The translations under genes were made by a program, and so were the position numbers. Below are positions 1 through 11,142 of a stretch of 64,000 nucleotides of DNA, one piece after another. The stretch is from Tritrichomonas musculus (Eukaryota > Parabasalia > Tritrichomonadida > Tritrichomonadidae). The notes beneath the pieces are model-generated. The model saw only the letters and a list, made by a program, of their open reading frames with translations. It searched no databases and had not been told where the DNA came from. Position 1 is the stretch's first letter; each line of letters starts with the position of its first letter. The stretch is taken from contig JAPFFF010000005.1 in NCBI GenBank assembly GCA_039105265.1, positions 6,991,501 through 7,055,500 of the forward strand, written 5' to 3'.

Positions 1-1
1 T

Positions 2-2214
2 GAAGCACAGTTCCAGACAAATTATGACCAGAATTATCAGATGAATCAACAACCGCAGCCTTCACAGTTTGCACAAATTTATCAAGCACAACCACAACAA
101 GAAGTACTTCTTCAGCAGCTAATTTGCCAAATGCAAGCTCAATTATTATCATTGGAACAAACTACATCACAGACGGCGCCATCATTTCAGCAATATCGCC
201 AAGCAATTCAAAATACTCATGGAAATCCTTTAAATATCATTGTGAATCCTACCAAAATAGATCAGTATCAGGATTATCATCAAATTCTAAATCGGCAACA
301 GCAGTTATCGTCCATCCCTCAATACAATGAAATAAACAAAAACACTACAATTTCAGTTGCTTCAAAGAATGATGAAATCTATCTACAAGTTCCATCATAT
401 CCTATCAATGACTCTCTATCAACGGTAACTCCTGGTGACCTTATAAACTGTTTTAGGAAGCTCAATAAACAAACAATTAATTCACTTGAAGATCTTGTTC
501 ATTATATTCATGATGTATCAATTTCACTAGGATCTACATTTGTATCAGTCAAAACAGGACCTACACGTAAAATACAACAAATTGCATGTCAGTTCCATAA
601 TTCTAACTATCAGTGTAAAGCTCTAGTCAGTTATTATTATGATAAGGAAACAAATACAATTTTTTTAGAAGAAATGTGCAACCAGCACACGCATCCAATT
701 TCAGAAATTCTGCCAACTAAATCAAGGAATACATTGACTTACCTACAACGATCTAGAATTCAAATTGCTACTCATAAAGGATTTAAAGCCACAACGATAA
801 AGAGAAAAGAGAATTTAGTTTGCTCAAAAGATGTGTTATATGCCTCAAGAAGAAGAATACTTAAAGAATTACGTGAAGATGAAATTAAGATATTATTAGC
901 TATAATGTGCGACTATAATAATTGGACTAATACCTTTTTATTGATGAAACAAATAAGTTTGTGTGCTGCTTTTCTTTACATAATCATATGTTAAATTGTC
1001 CTTATGCATGAGACATTGTAATTATTGACGACACCAGTTGTACCAACTTTTACGGAAAACCTTTAATAACAATGATAGTTGAAGATGAAAACGGTAAAAA
1101 TCAAGTGCGCTCATTTGGAATAATGGAAGATAGATGTAAGAATTCATTCAGAATAAACTTTTCAAATGTTAAGAAGTTAATCGGAGACATAGAAGTTTTT
1201 GTTACAGATAGGAATTTTACTCAGATAGACGCAGTTTGTGAATTATGGCCAAATGCTATTATTATATATTGCACCAGACATATAGGGAAAAACATAAAAG
1301 ACAAAGTATCAAAAGAAATGTATGAAGAGTTTCAGAAGATGTTACATAACAAAAAAACAGAAGAAGAGTTGCTCAAAGATTTTCGAGATTATATTGTTGC
1401 ACACCAGGATACTCAAGCCTCAAACGTACTACAAGGTCTTTTAGATTCAACAGAACATTGGTTATCTAGTATTACAAGCAAATATATGCACCGTGGAAAT
1501 AGTACATCAAATCGTGTAGAAGGATTCTTTGGCTCATTCAAAAATTTCACAGATCATGACATTCTATCTTTAGGAGAACTTGTTAAAACAATATATATAT
1601 ATGCAGAAAACCTATTTGTTACATCAAGATACTCACGTCCAAAAGAACCAGTCAAAGATCACTTGCTCAACCATGAAGATGCCAAAAAAATAGGAACCTA
1701 TGCACTAGATAGAGTAAACGAAGAATTTAAAGAACTAACTACAAAAACAATTTCAGGAGAATACAGAGATAATTGTTGTGACATGTGAAAAGTGTATGGT
1801 CTACCTTGTAAGCACTTAATATTAGCTAGAATGCAAGAAAAAAGAAAGCCTTACCTATATTTAGATGACTTTGATCCTAGATGGTTTCATAATTATAATT
1901 ATAATATTATCCCTCGAGTTGCAAATACAGTTTCAATTAGACAGACCGAAAAAATAAAAGATACAGATTGGACTTATAAGGCATGCATTGATAGGTTCGA
2001 GAAATACTTTACAATTGCAAGAAGATCGAATATGATTCAACAAATCCTCATGGAAGCACTTTCTCAACTACAAAGCTTAGAACAAGAATCAGATAATTTG
2101 TCAGTACTCCGTCCTCCAAACAGCCTTCTCATTTCAGGTGCTCCAGATAAACATCCAAGAAATAATGTAGATCGTCCAGGTGCAAGAAGAACAGAGAGAA
2201 AGAATAAAAAATAA
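2..2214 (+). pseudogene. Mutator-like (MULE) transposase, broken, left part outside window
   Basis: This is a Mutator-superfamily DNA transposase. The first part (to 994) is Q-rich, then has a FLYWCH/WRKY-like zinc-binding stretch with C, C and HTH spacing at about 590-690. It is open upstream of the ATG at 41, so the true start may lie outside the window. The catalytic RNase-H-like core is in a second frame from about 1025 to 1788: DDTSCTN (first Asp), TDRNFTQ (second Asp) and RVEGFFGSFK (Glu). A SWIM-type zinc finger ending GLPCKHL follows near 1800. A frameshift between about 960 and 1025 separates the two parts, and an in-frame TGA lies at 1786. The rest reads on to the TAA at 2212. The right terminal repeat was not found; a mariner element begins about 95 bp downstream. 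The family call is firm. The element looks inactive. Confidence 0.85.
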
Positions 2215-2438
2215 AAAAATATAAATGAATGAATCAGTGGGTGAGAGCTTATGGTGTTTTTTGCATGTTGTCTAAAAATTATTATTATTTTTGCTTTTTT
2301 AAACTAATTTCAATCTGACGACAACACCACTTTTTGAATAAAATTGAATACCAAATAATGATTGGAACTTTTTAATAAAAAGTCAAATTTTTTTATTTTC
2401 TGATTTGAAGAGATAGTTTTAGTTTTACAGCAAAAATA

Positions 2439-3779
2439 ATGATATCTTTTGTAGCAAAACTACAATTTTTAAAGAATTTCAAATTTCCGCCAAGAACAAC
2501 CGATGAAGAGAAAATTGTTTTTGCTTATACTAAAGGATATACTGTAAGGTGAACAGCACAATGTTTTTGTTTTGGGTCTCATAAAATATGTCGTGTTATT
2601 AAACATTATAAAGAAACAGGTGAAATTCTAAAACCTGTAAATCATAGAAAATTAAAACTGACTCCTGATGTTTTAGCAAGCATACATAGCTCTATATTAG
2701 CAGATGCTCATTCTACCTTAGAAAAAATGAGAGAAAATATACAGAAGGATTTAAATATTAACATTTCGAAATCATCTGTATATAATGGTTGCACAGAAAT
2801 GCGCTACAAATACAAGCCACCTCAGCACTCACAGCTGTTAAGCGAGCAACAAAAAGTTAATAGGATATCATTTTCTAATACATTATTGACCAAATATCAT
2901 AACAGTGAAATTGATTTGCAAGCAATTAACTTTAGCGATGAATCCCGTTTTGTTTTGGGAGACGACAAGCAGTGGGTGTGGCGCAGACATGGAGAAAGAA
3001 ATCCCACTGCTGTTGTCTCACAAGTGAAATTTCCACCTTCAGTCATGATTTTTGCAGTTATTGGCCGAAATTACAAATCGAAACTTGTTCTTGTTGAAGG
3101 TTCCATTGATAGCGAAAAATATATAGAAAACATTAAACAATCAGGCTTGATAAGTGATTTGGACAGTACATTAGGAAGAGGTAACTGGATATTTATGCAA
3201 GACGGTGCAACGTCTCACACGTCCAAAACCACTGTCCAATGGTTACAATCGCAGTGCAAGTTTATTCAAGGATGCCCCGCAAACTCACCAGATCTTAACC
3301 CAATTGAGCACTTGTGGGCCATCCTTAAAGCTGCTGTATATAAATGCAAACCAAAGACTGTTGATGATTTAAAGCGTGTTTTACAAATCACATGGGACCA
3401 AATAAGTATTCAAAAAATAAACAACTTAGTAAGTTCATTCTACCAAAGACTACAACTTGTAATTAATAACAAAGGCGAATCAATTCAGCCAGATTTAAAA
3501 AATTATATCAGCAAACAAAACATTGTTCAATTTAATGTTCCTTCAAACACAATCTTTATGAATGATGTCATATCAGAATTAAAAGACAAGTCCGTCATTG
3601 ATGAAATTTACGATGGTCCTTTCACAAAAGAGGAAGACGAAATTATTTTGCAGTCTTTTGTTCGTTATAGATCAAAAAGGGCGGTGATTGCAAAAAAGTT
3701 CCCCCATAGAAGTAAAAATCAAATTAAAAATCGTTTTAAAGAAATTCAAAAAACAAAAATTAATTTACAAATTATTTGA
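2439..3779 (+). pseudogene. Tc1/mariner transposase with C-terminal Myb domain, one in-frame TGA
   Basis: This DDE transposase spans 446 residues from the ATG at 2439, longer than the usual 340 or so for Tc1-type enzymes. The N-terminal part is helix-turn-helix-like (KGYTVR...AQCFCFGSHK). The catalytic motifs are NFSDESRF (first Asp), FMQDGATSHT (second Asp) and SPDLNPIEHLW (Glu), with 34 residues between the second Asp and the Glu. After the catalytic core comes a linker and then a Myb/SANT-like repeat at 3609-3764 (PFTKEEDEIILQSF...IKNRFKEIQ). A single TGA at 2550, in the helix-turn-helix, is the only interruption; the open frame resumes and the next Met is at 2727. The family call is certain. 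Whether the copy is functional is doubtful because of the stop. Confidence 0.9.
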
Positions 3780-3841
3780 TCAAAGTTTTGAGTAAAAGAT
3801 TTCTTCTTCTTTTTTTGTTTTCTATAAAAAATACGTTTTTT

Positions 3842-3963
3842 CCAATCTGACGACAACAAATTTGACTACTTTACAAAAAAAAATCTAAAATTTGAAATGA
3901 TAAATCTTCTAATAAACGTATTTTTAATTCAAAGCCATTCAATTCTTGTTGCCGTCAGATTGG
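3842..3963. repeat. 122-bp segment bounded by mariner-type inverted repeats (MITE-like or duplicated end)
   Basis: The segment starts CCAATCTGACGACAACA and ends with its inverse bearing one mismatch. Its right end is also the right end of the mariner element. It may be a small non-autonomous derivative sharing or inserted at the end, or a subterminal duplication that offers a second transposase binding site. Confidence 0.6.
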
Positions 3964-4879
3964 AAACAGATTATTATATGAACTTTGAGAGATTTGTTAT
4001 TGATCATCGTTCACTTTTAACTTCACTGCTAGAAAGAAAAATATTGATAGTGTAAAACTGCTTTTGGTTTTTAGTTACTCATGTTATTATCATTATTTAA
4101 CGATATTTTTTACATAATTTGATATTAATAAAAAGCTTATTTTGGATTAATAATTATTAAGTTAATTTTAATTGTTTTATTTATTATTGTTTTACTTTTT
4201 TTTATTATTATTTTATTAGACTCACAAGTGTCACTTTTTTCGTATTTGAGTATAAAATGCTATTAAAGCGATGGAAAATACTTGATATATTAAAATAAAA
4301 ATAAAATAAAATGAACTTAAATAACTTTTATTTAAAATTAAAAAAAAACATTAGATATTTGGGTAATACAAATGATTTTTTTAGCTGTTTTAACATTTAA
4401 TTTTATGTAAAAAGTATAATTAATACTATCTTCCTACAAAAAAATTAATAATATTTAAAAAATAAGGATTTTTCATTTTCTTGATTTTTTGGAAAAATCA
4501 ATGAACTATAGTTCATGCTTTTTTTCGAAATTTTCAATTTTTTCTTTAAATCAAAAAGTTTGTTTAAAGACTAAAAAATAGTTCAATATATAAAAAGCAT
4601 ATTAAATATTATGATTAAGAGTTCATTGAACACTGTGAGAAGAGTATTCACAAGCTTTAAAGATCTGTATGATCCAAATTCATAAAAAAAATGAATTACT
4701 TTGTTTTTAAATGAACTCAATAAGATAATCAAGAAATAGAAAATATGAAATACATTTACAACACTCTTTTTATGATAAGTATAACATAATAAGTATATTT
4801 AATAAACAAAAATCATAGTATAATAAAGAAATGTATATTAATTGTAATTAACAACTCACAATAAACAATAATAAGCAGT

Positions 4880-5117
4880 AATAAGCATTTAAAAATGGAA
4901 AAGGATGATAAAAAGTTGTACATGCACGAGCACTCATGTTGTATGTCAATGCTGTTCATATCGTATCACTATAAATTAACTAGAGGTTGATATTCATGAG
5001 TAAACATTGCAATAATAGAATTAATTTATCGTTTTGTAAAAATTGCGTTTTAAGGTTTTTTCACCAAATTTACACTAAAATAAATCACGAAAAACGCAGT
5101 TAAAGGTATAATATGCA
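4880..5117 (+). repeat. Diverged direct repeat, copy A
   Basis: This copy aligns by eye with 5408-5690. Shared landmarks in order are GGAAAAGGATGATAAAAAG, CACTCATGTTGTAT, ATTCATGAGTAA, TTTACACTAAAATAA, and AACGCAGTTAAAGGTATAAT followed by GCACA. The spacing between landmarks differs, so the duplication is old. No known family is recognised. Confidence 0.6.
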
Positions 5118-5407
5118 CAAATACATAATTATAATAGTTTTTTGTCTTAAATAGTCATTTTTATCTTGTTTCATAAGTTATTCATATTCAATTTTGGCCA
5201 AAATAATGGATTTTTAGAGATGACGAAGAAATTCTCAGTAAATGACTGTTAAAATTCATTACAAATGATGTGGTAGATTCTAAACAAATTATAGCGAAGA
5301 TTTCCTACAAATGACAATGAAGATTTTCAACATAAAGTACAATAAAATACCAAACATTACCAAAAATTTTGTGTTTATGTATAAAGATTTAAAAACTTTT
5401 TTTAAGG

Positions 5408-5690
5408 TAATAAACTGCGATAAATATTTGAAAAAGGAAAAGGCAGGTAAAAAGAACTGGTGCAAACATTCAAGTTGTATAATTTCAAATAAAATTGAAA
5501 TTGAAACTCATGAGTAATCTTTACGTTAAAAAAAAAACATCTTCCAAAAAGTAGGAATATTCAATTGGTATCGGTTTTGTTTCTTCAGCTTGATTTGAGG
5601 TCTGCCTAAACTATACTGCTTTTTATAGTGTTTTGACCAAGTTTACACTCAAATAACCAGGAAAGAACGCTATAAAAAGCACAATATATG
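5408..5690 (+). repeat. Diverged direct repeat, copy B
   Basis: This is the counterpart of 4880-5117: GGAAAAGGCAGGTAAAAAG, CATTCAAGTTGTAT, ACTCATGAGTAA, TTTACACTCAAATAA and AACGCTATAAAAAGCACA appear in the same order. A 68-codon open frame at 5311-5517 overlaps it but has no support as a gene. Confidence 0.6.
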
Positions 5691-7254
5691 ATTTTTCTTC
5701 AGTATTTATTTTCAGTTTTTATCTACCATTTAATATTTTGGTTCATTCTTTTGCTTATGAATATGGAGAAATCTCTTTTTGGAAATAAAATAAGCAGTTT
5801 CACGTTTTCCGAAAAGATCACAGAAAGAGATTTGCAAGAGTTAGTAATGATTGAAGTATGAAATAACAAAACCTTTTCATATTTAACATCATATGATATT
5901 TTATTAGAGTAAATCAACAAATCTTTGTATTATGACAACAATAAAAGATAGTATAGCAACAAAATGAGGTAATAATGACAATTATAAAAGGTAGAATGGC
6001 AACGAAAGACGGTAAAATGCCAACAAAATACTGAAATATGTTAAAAAGCAAAGGCGAAAATGACATATTTTTCAAATACCGCACGACATAGTAACAATTT
6101 AACATTATCAATATCAAAAATTAGTATAGTATTCTGTACACAACTTAGTCCTTATATTTTTTCTTTTCACTTGAACTATTCAAAATATACGATTCTATGA
6201 TAAATGGTTTGAATTTTTCGGTTCAATAAATATAGTATCCTATTAATAATTTAATCTTCATTTTATTTTTGCAATTATTATTATTATTATTATTTCTATT
6301 TTTATGATAATATTCAGCAGATATTTTTTTATTTTTAATATATTTAAATATATTCGTTGATTTTGTAGAACAAATTCAGTGGCTAATTTGTATTAAAAAA
6401 ATATTAATATTTAACATTTATTATTATTAAATTATTGTATTATTTTTGTTTTATTCATAATATAAAACATATATATATTATTTTTTAATATATTTTTAAA
6501 TTTAAATATTTTATGACAATTTATTCAAAAATGAAAAATTTTTATTCATTTTTTTTTCTATGATCTCACAATTTTCAATGAAAAAAGATTTAAACTTTTT
6601 GAATGGAGTTTTTAGCACACAAAATTGAATCGTTATACGTCCACTTTTTGAATTAAATTCTCAGAATTTTGTTTCTCAAAAAGTGGTGGATTTATAAGTG
6701 ATTGCCCAAAATTATCAAAAACTATTCAAAATATTTAGATAAAAAAATATAATTATCTTATAAAAATCTAGAAATATTTTTAATATTAATATGAATCTAT
6801 ATTTATATATTCTCTAAAATAATAGAAATTTAATATAAAATAATCAATCGAAAAGAATGAGTTTGGATACCTTTTTTTTTAGATAACCATTTTTGCATGT
6901 GACTAATAATACAAATAAATAGGCTTATAATCAAGATGGATTTTTGGAATATCAATAAATATGCAATAACTAATATGGAGAAATTAACAAATTTAAATCA
7001 TTTTAATTTAATAATATAACTCAATATATAATTTGGTCTTTAAATAATGATAACAATTAGAAAGAAAATAAAATTTATTTTCTTACATTCTTTTAAAGGT
7101 TCCATATGGAAAAATAATCGATATATTAAATAAATAAAATAGTTTATTAATTGAAAAAAATAACAACTTTTTGAAAAGATAAAATCTTATTCGTATTTAT
7201 ATCGACTTTTTCAATAGCCGTTTTATAACAATTCAAATAAAATGAAGTATTATT

Positions 7255-7750
7255 AACTAGGCTTTTGTGTCCAAACGAGTTTGCATTCAAAAAGTATCCA
7301 AATGATACTCATTTTTGTTCGTTATTTTTTGAGAGAATTTGAGGATCCAAAATCGCCAAAATGGAAACTTTAATTCAATCATGGATTAACCTTTCAATTT
7401 TCATTGATAATTTTGAATGTATATTTCGTTTGATTAATTATATCGCTCCAAATTTACATTGAATTTTATTTCAAATGTTAAACATTTGAAAAGTTTATAA
7501 TTCATATTTGAGAGGTTTTTTAAAAATTGAGAATAGTGTGTGTTTAAGACATTTATTATTGCTTTTTTTCAGATATTAATGAGTTTATTAAAGTTAAAAT
7601 AAAGTATCCAATAAAATATTATTTGGATATTTCAACACAAATCTTTGAATAAAATACTAAATAAAAAAGCAGTTTTATGTCCACAAAAAGTGACAATTTT
7701 TTACAAAAAGTCGAAAATGGACACTCAGTTCAATGGATACAAAAGCCTAT
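7255..7750. mobile_element. Non-autonomous DNA element, same terminal-repeat family as 52489-53333
   Basis: The left end reads CTAGGCTTTTGTGTCC (7257-7272). The right end, reverse-complemented, reads ATAGGCTTTTGTATCC. These match the end CTGGGCTTTTCTGTCC of the 845-bp element at 52489. GTATTATT occurs directly outside both ends (7247-7254 and 7751-7758), consistent with an 8-bp target duplication with two extra bases on the left. There is no transposase inside. An 8-bp duplication is typical of hAT elements and also possible for Mutator-like ones; I cannot decide which. Confidence 0.7.
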
Positions 7751-7758
7751 GTATTATT

Positions 7759-8560
7759 CAAGTTGATATAATGAGAAAAAAATTTTTTATATTTCAAAAG
7801 GAAAACATTTTTAAACATTTTTTTAAAACAACTCTTAATAATGTTTATAAAACTTCAATTTGATATTATAGGTTTTGAAATATTCTAAAACTCAAGAAAA
7901 AAATATTTATTTTGTCTATTGAACATATATTTAAATAAAGCAAAAAATAAGGAATTTAATTAAAAGATATATTTAAATCATTTTTAATAGAACATTAATA
8001 AAGATCTATTTACATATATAAATAAATAATTGAAAATTTGTTAAGCATATTAAATATTTTTTGAATGAGTAATCGGTTAATCACAAAAATTTGAATTTTT
8101 TTCAATTTCTGTCTTTCTTTTTATTTACGAAAATATCTTTTTTAAAAAGAGAGATAACAAATGGGCAATTATTCAAATTGTTTTTTTACTTTACATAACC
8201 GTTTGAACTCCCTATAAAAAAAAATGGTTATAAATAAAAAATTAAAATATCTCTAAATTTTACCTTTTAATTTTATTGATATTTAAAAAATAATTAAAAT
8301 TATTGAAAGAATTGTTTAAAAAACTCTATTTTTTGTTTTTTTTCGTTTTGCTGATGACAAATCATATATGATAAACTATTTTCAAAATTTATTGTTTAAA
8401 ATTATTAAATCTCACTTTTTGTGAATTGCATCCAAATTAATCTTTTATTTATTGAGAGGTAATGATCATATTCTGATATCGTTCTCAATTTTTCTATAAT
8501 TAAGTACAAACTAAAATTGAGAATATACATTTGAATTTGTCATAAAGAAAACTTTTTGAG
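7759..8560. other. AT-rich intergenic region upstream of a Myb gene
   Basis: No gene is seen. The region is rich in A/T runs. The stretch just before 8561 should hold the promoter of the Myb gene, but no clear CCTTT or AACGGT box was found. Confidence 0.5.
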
Positions 8561-10006
8561 ATGAACATGTTTATGTTATCAATGTCTAATTCAATTCGAG
8601 CACTTGTCAATGTAGCAATGACATTTTTCCCTCCAAATATTGCAAATTCAAATTCGGATGCTTCAATTACTCTCCAACGAGCGATTGAGCAATTCCTCCA
8701 AAATCATATTACATACGATCAAACATGCGCAATTTCACAGAAGATCGCTGGTACATCGCAACCAATAGAACGTTTAAATAAAATTTTAGATACAAGTCCA
8801 GAGCCAATTCCAGTGCCTGATGAATTACGCAATAGAGGTTTCCACGAAAATCGAAGGAAAACTCGTGCTTGGTCTCAATATGAAGACCAAAGGCTACTTG
8901 CTGGAATCTATCGAAATGGAATTGAAAATTGGACCTCTATCTCAAAATTTGTTGGAAACGCAAGAACTCGATCCCAGTGCAGTCAAAGATGGTATAGAGG
9001 ACTTGATCCATCTATTTGCAAAGAACCGTGGACCAAAGAAGAAGAACAAAAGTTGCTTGATTTAATTCAGGCAAATGGCGATAAAAGTTGGACAAAGATT
9101 GCATCAAAAATGGGAAATAGATCTGATGTCCAATGTAGATATAAATATAGACAATTACAAAAAGAAAGAGTAAAAGAAGAAAATTCTTTATCACAAGATC
9201 AACTATCGAATCAACCTGATAATCAAGGAAATTATGAAGAACACTCTGTTACCCAATTGGAAGGATTTGAAAAAGGATTTAATCAAAATCCTACACCTGC
9301 AATTTTATTAACCCAAAATATACCTTCTAATATGCAGCCCTCTTATTTTCCTCAACAATCATATATTTCCCAAGGTTCTCTTTTATCACCAGCAGGTTCA
9401 TGTAATATAACACCAAGCACAGCTCAGCTGATTCAAGCAACTCAACAATCTCCAGCCCAATTTATCATTCAAACATCTAATTCACAGCAATCTTTTCAAC
9501 GACCTCACTCTGAACATACAATTCAAGAAATTGGAAATAATAACATCAATCAATCAAAGCAATTTTCAATTCTACAGCAACCTCAGCAGATGCAAATTCA
9601 AACACAACAAATACATCAGATTCAACCTCAACAGATTCAGATTCAAACCCAACAAATACAGCAAATTCAACCTCAACAGATTCAGATTCAAACCCAACAA
9701 ATACAGCAAATTCAACCTCAACAGATTCAGATTCAACCTCAGCAAATTCAGATTCAACATCAAAAGATACAGATTCAACCTCAACATTTACGAATTCAAC
9801 CTCAACAGATACAAATCCAACCACAACAGATACAAATCCAACCACAACAAATTCATATTATACAAGGAATTCCATCACAGCAAATTCACATCATCCAGCA
9901 TGTTCAACAGCAACAAACTCACCCCCAGAATTCTCCAATTCAACCTCCACAAATACATTTAGTTCAACAAATTCAACCTCAGCAAATCCAACAAATGCAT
10001 AATTAA
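8561..10006 (+). CDS. Two-repeat Myb DNA-binding protein with long Q-rich tail
   Basis: The protein has 481 residues and is probably a nuclear DNA-binding regulator. Two Myb repeats lie at about residues 101-149 (AWSQYEDQRLLAGIYRNG...QCSQRWYRGL) and 153-203 (PWTKEEEQKLLDLI...QCRYKYRQLQ), each with the Trp-rich spacing of Myb/SANT helices. The N-terminal 90 residues are unlike any domain I know. From about residue 330 the tail is made of QIQ/QPQQ repeats encoded by an imperfect minisatellite, including two nearly identical 45-bp units at 9630-9719. Such tails are common in trichomonad Myb proteins and could be activation or condensate-forming regions (inference). The ATG at 8561 is the first of several near the N-terminus (Met1, 3, 5, 8), so the exact start could shift slightly. 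Confidence 0.88.
   Translation: MNMFMLSMSNSIRALVNVAMTFFPPNIANSNSDASITLQRAIEQFLQNHITYDQTCAISQKIAGTSQPIERLNKILDTSPEPIPVPDELRNRGFHENRRKTRAWSQYEDQRLLAGIYRNGIENWTSISKFVGNARTRSQCSQRWYRGLDPSICKEPWTKEEEQKLLDLIQANGDKSWTKIASKMGNRSDVQCRYKYRQLQKERVKEENSLSQDQLSNQPDNQGNYEEHSVTQLEGFEKGFNQNPTPAILLTQNIPSNMQPSYFPQQSYISQGSLLSPAGSCNITPSTAQLIQATQQSPAQFIIQTSNSQQSFQRPHSEHTIQEIGNNNINQSKQFSILQQPQQMQIQTQQIHQIQPQQIQIQTQQIQQIQPQQIQIQTQQIQQIQPQQIQIQPQQIQIQHQKIQIQPQHLRIQPQQIQIQPQQIQIQPQQIHIIQGIPSQQIHIIQHVQQQQTHPQNSPIQPPQIHLVQQIQPQQIQQMHN
9585..9855 (+). repeat. Coding minisatellite (QIQIQ/QPQQ) in the Myb gene
   Basis: These are tandem imperfect units built on CAACAGATTCAGATTCAA and CCTCAACAGATTCAGATT, all in the same frame. 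Long antisense frames across the region are by-products of the repeat. Repeat number probably varies between strains (inference). Confidence 0.75.
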
Positions 10007-10870
10007 TAATATTCTACAAGTAATTGATTAAAGTTGCTAATACATAGACTTCCATCAAAGACGAGAGTTTTAATAATAATTATAATTATAATTATTAGTA
10101 ACGCTCATTTTTTTGGAAAAGAGCGAATGAAGAAATAATACATATTATTTTTTAATCATATGTTTATTTAGTGTTTTAGCATAGTGAATATGCACTCATT
10201 TATAATATCCTCTATTATTATTAATCTAGCAAATTTGTTTTTTAAATTTATATAGAGTATTTTTGTATTTATTCTCTTTTTATAGCCAAATTGCTTTTGC
10301 TTTTCATAATATTGCTATTTTATATTTTTTTATGATAATAAAATTCAAGTGTTCTCCTCAAAAAATGAAATATTTGATTTATATAGAACGTTGCTAGACC
10401 AGAACACTTCTTTTATTACAAGTCTTTTAATATCAATTCGAGTTGACCTGCTTAAAAATGAACGACCATTTTGCTACATAAAAAGAGAAAATGTGAGAAT
10501 TTGTGGTTGTTACAACGAGGAACCACACTGTAGATATTTACATTTTTATTCATATCTAATCCTTGCTTAGATTAATAAGATTTTTTCCTTTCAAATTAAA
10601 AACCATATTTTATATCATTAGAAAAAAAAAAAAAATAATCTAGTGAACATTAGACTTTAACTCATTATTCAAATTGCTTCCAAGTTAATTAAAGAGGAAA
10701 CATGGTTCAAAATGATAATCAAATGCTTAATGTAAAAAATGATATTTGATAGATAAAGGAATCTCATTAAGTATTGACGTAAAAAATTAAAATACTCAAA
10801 AAAGAAACAAGATAAAAAGAAGTTTTCGAAATAAAATCTGACAAAATTGTTTTTTATTTGTATAAAATGT
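10007..10870. other. Intergenic region between convergent Myb and eS27 genes
   Basis: No convincing gene is present. It contains ATTATAATTATAATTATT simple repeats at about 10075-10098. The more complex stretch 10349-10570 has a 7-bp stem (TGTGGTT at 10502 with AACCACA at 10521). The only open frame there starts at GTG and is not supported. Confidence 0.5.
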
Positions 10871-11131
10871 TTATGCATTAGCCTTTGGTCGAGATTCAAC
10901 ACCGTCAACAAGTTTTATGCGGCCGCCAGTTGGGAAAGCGAGTGGGGCATTGCATTTGGTGCAGGTGATTGGGATGTTGGAATGTGAAAAACATGTTGTA
11001 ACAGTCATGCAAGATGCACAACGAAGTGAGAGGAACTCGGAGCGAGGATTTGGAACAAGAGTCTTCTTCTTGCAGGTGTGGATTTCATGAGCAATTGTTG
11101 GATGAAGAATGTCGCAATCGAGTGTTGTCAT
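10871..11131 (-). CDS. RPS27: 40S ribosomal protein eS27 (RPS27)
   Basis: This small-subunit ribosomal protein of 86 residues is close to the family's usual 82-86. The signature is clear: DILHPT near the N-terminus, a CKKKTLVPNPRSEFL segment, a C4 zinc ribbon (CASC...CTKC) with TTCFSH between the pairs, and a PTGGRIKL tail. The ATG at 11131 fixes the start; the frame is open upstream, but only to a TTG. A CCTTTTT box lies 5-11 bases before the ATG, matching the trichomonad M5-type start site and implying a very short leader. The stop TAA is followed by A, giving the TAAA polyadenylation-type signal. Confidence 0.95.
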   Translation of the reverse strand: MTTLDCDILHPTIAHEIHTCKKKTLVPNPRSEFLSLRCASCMTVTTCFSHSNIPITCTKCNAPLAFPTGGRIKLVDGVESRPKANA

Positions 11132-11142
11132 TTGGAAAAAGG
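11132..11142 (-). promoter_or_regulatory. CCTTTTT start-site box of eS27
   Basis: On the minus strand the sequence GGCCTTTTTCCAA precedes the ATG directly. CCTTT boxes overlapping the transcription start are known core elements (M5) in Trichomonas vaginalis. The assignment here is by pattern only. Confidence 0.5.

Larger units (their letters stand above)
2309..3963 (+). mobile_element. Tc1/mariner-type DNA transposon with terminal inverted repeats
   Basis: The left end carries CAATCTGACGACAACA at 2311-2326. The right end carries the inverse, TGTTGCCGTCAGATTG, at 3947-3962, with one mismatch. A transposase with a DD34E triad lies between them. A third copy of the terminal motif sits at 3842-3858 in the same orientation as the left end. 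The exact outer boundary and the TA target duplication are uncertain: TA dinucleotides occur a few bases outside both repeats but I cannot fix which were duplicated. The element lies directly downstream of the MULE gene and may have inserted into its 3' end. Confidence 0.8.
3964..7246. other. Gene-free AT-rich stretch
   Basis: No convincing protein-coding frame is present. The open frames (for example 5311-5517) are short, low in complexity and lack similarity that I can recognise. The stretch contains poly-A/T runs, ATT trinucleotide runs near 6280, loose tandem motifs around CAACAAAATG at 5933-6030, and an old direct duplication described separately. Confidence 0.6.

Noticed and set aside
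1786-2552. Reassignment of UGA as an amino acid in this genome
   Set aside because: Intact genes here end in TGA (nucleoporin, copine, LRR protein) and use TGG normally; the TGA pattern is kept only as a bias worth counting.
5311-5517. 68-codon frame with a few Cys and Lys residues
   Set aside because: Not preserved in the other copy of the direct repeat and no promoter or family support.
9546-9845. Antisense Val/Glu/Ser-rich frames across the Q-rich Myb tail
   Set aside because: They are mirror artefacts of the CAACAGATTCAGATT coding repeat.
10349-10570. 73-codon reading frame read as a gene
   Set aside because: It begins at GTG, has no recognisable features and lies in intergenic DNA; kept only as a possible RNA or relic.
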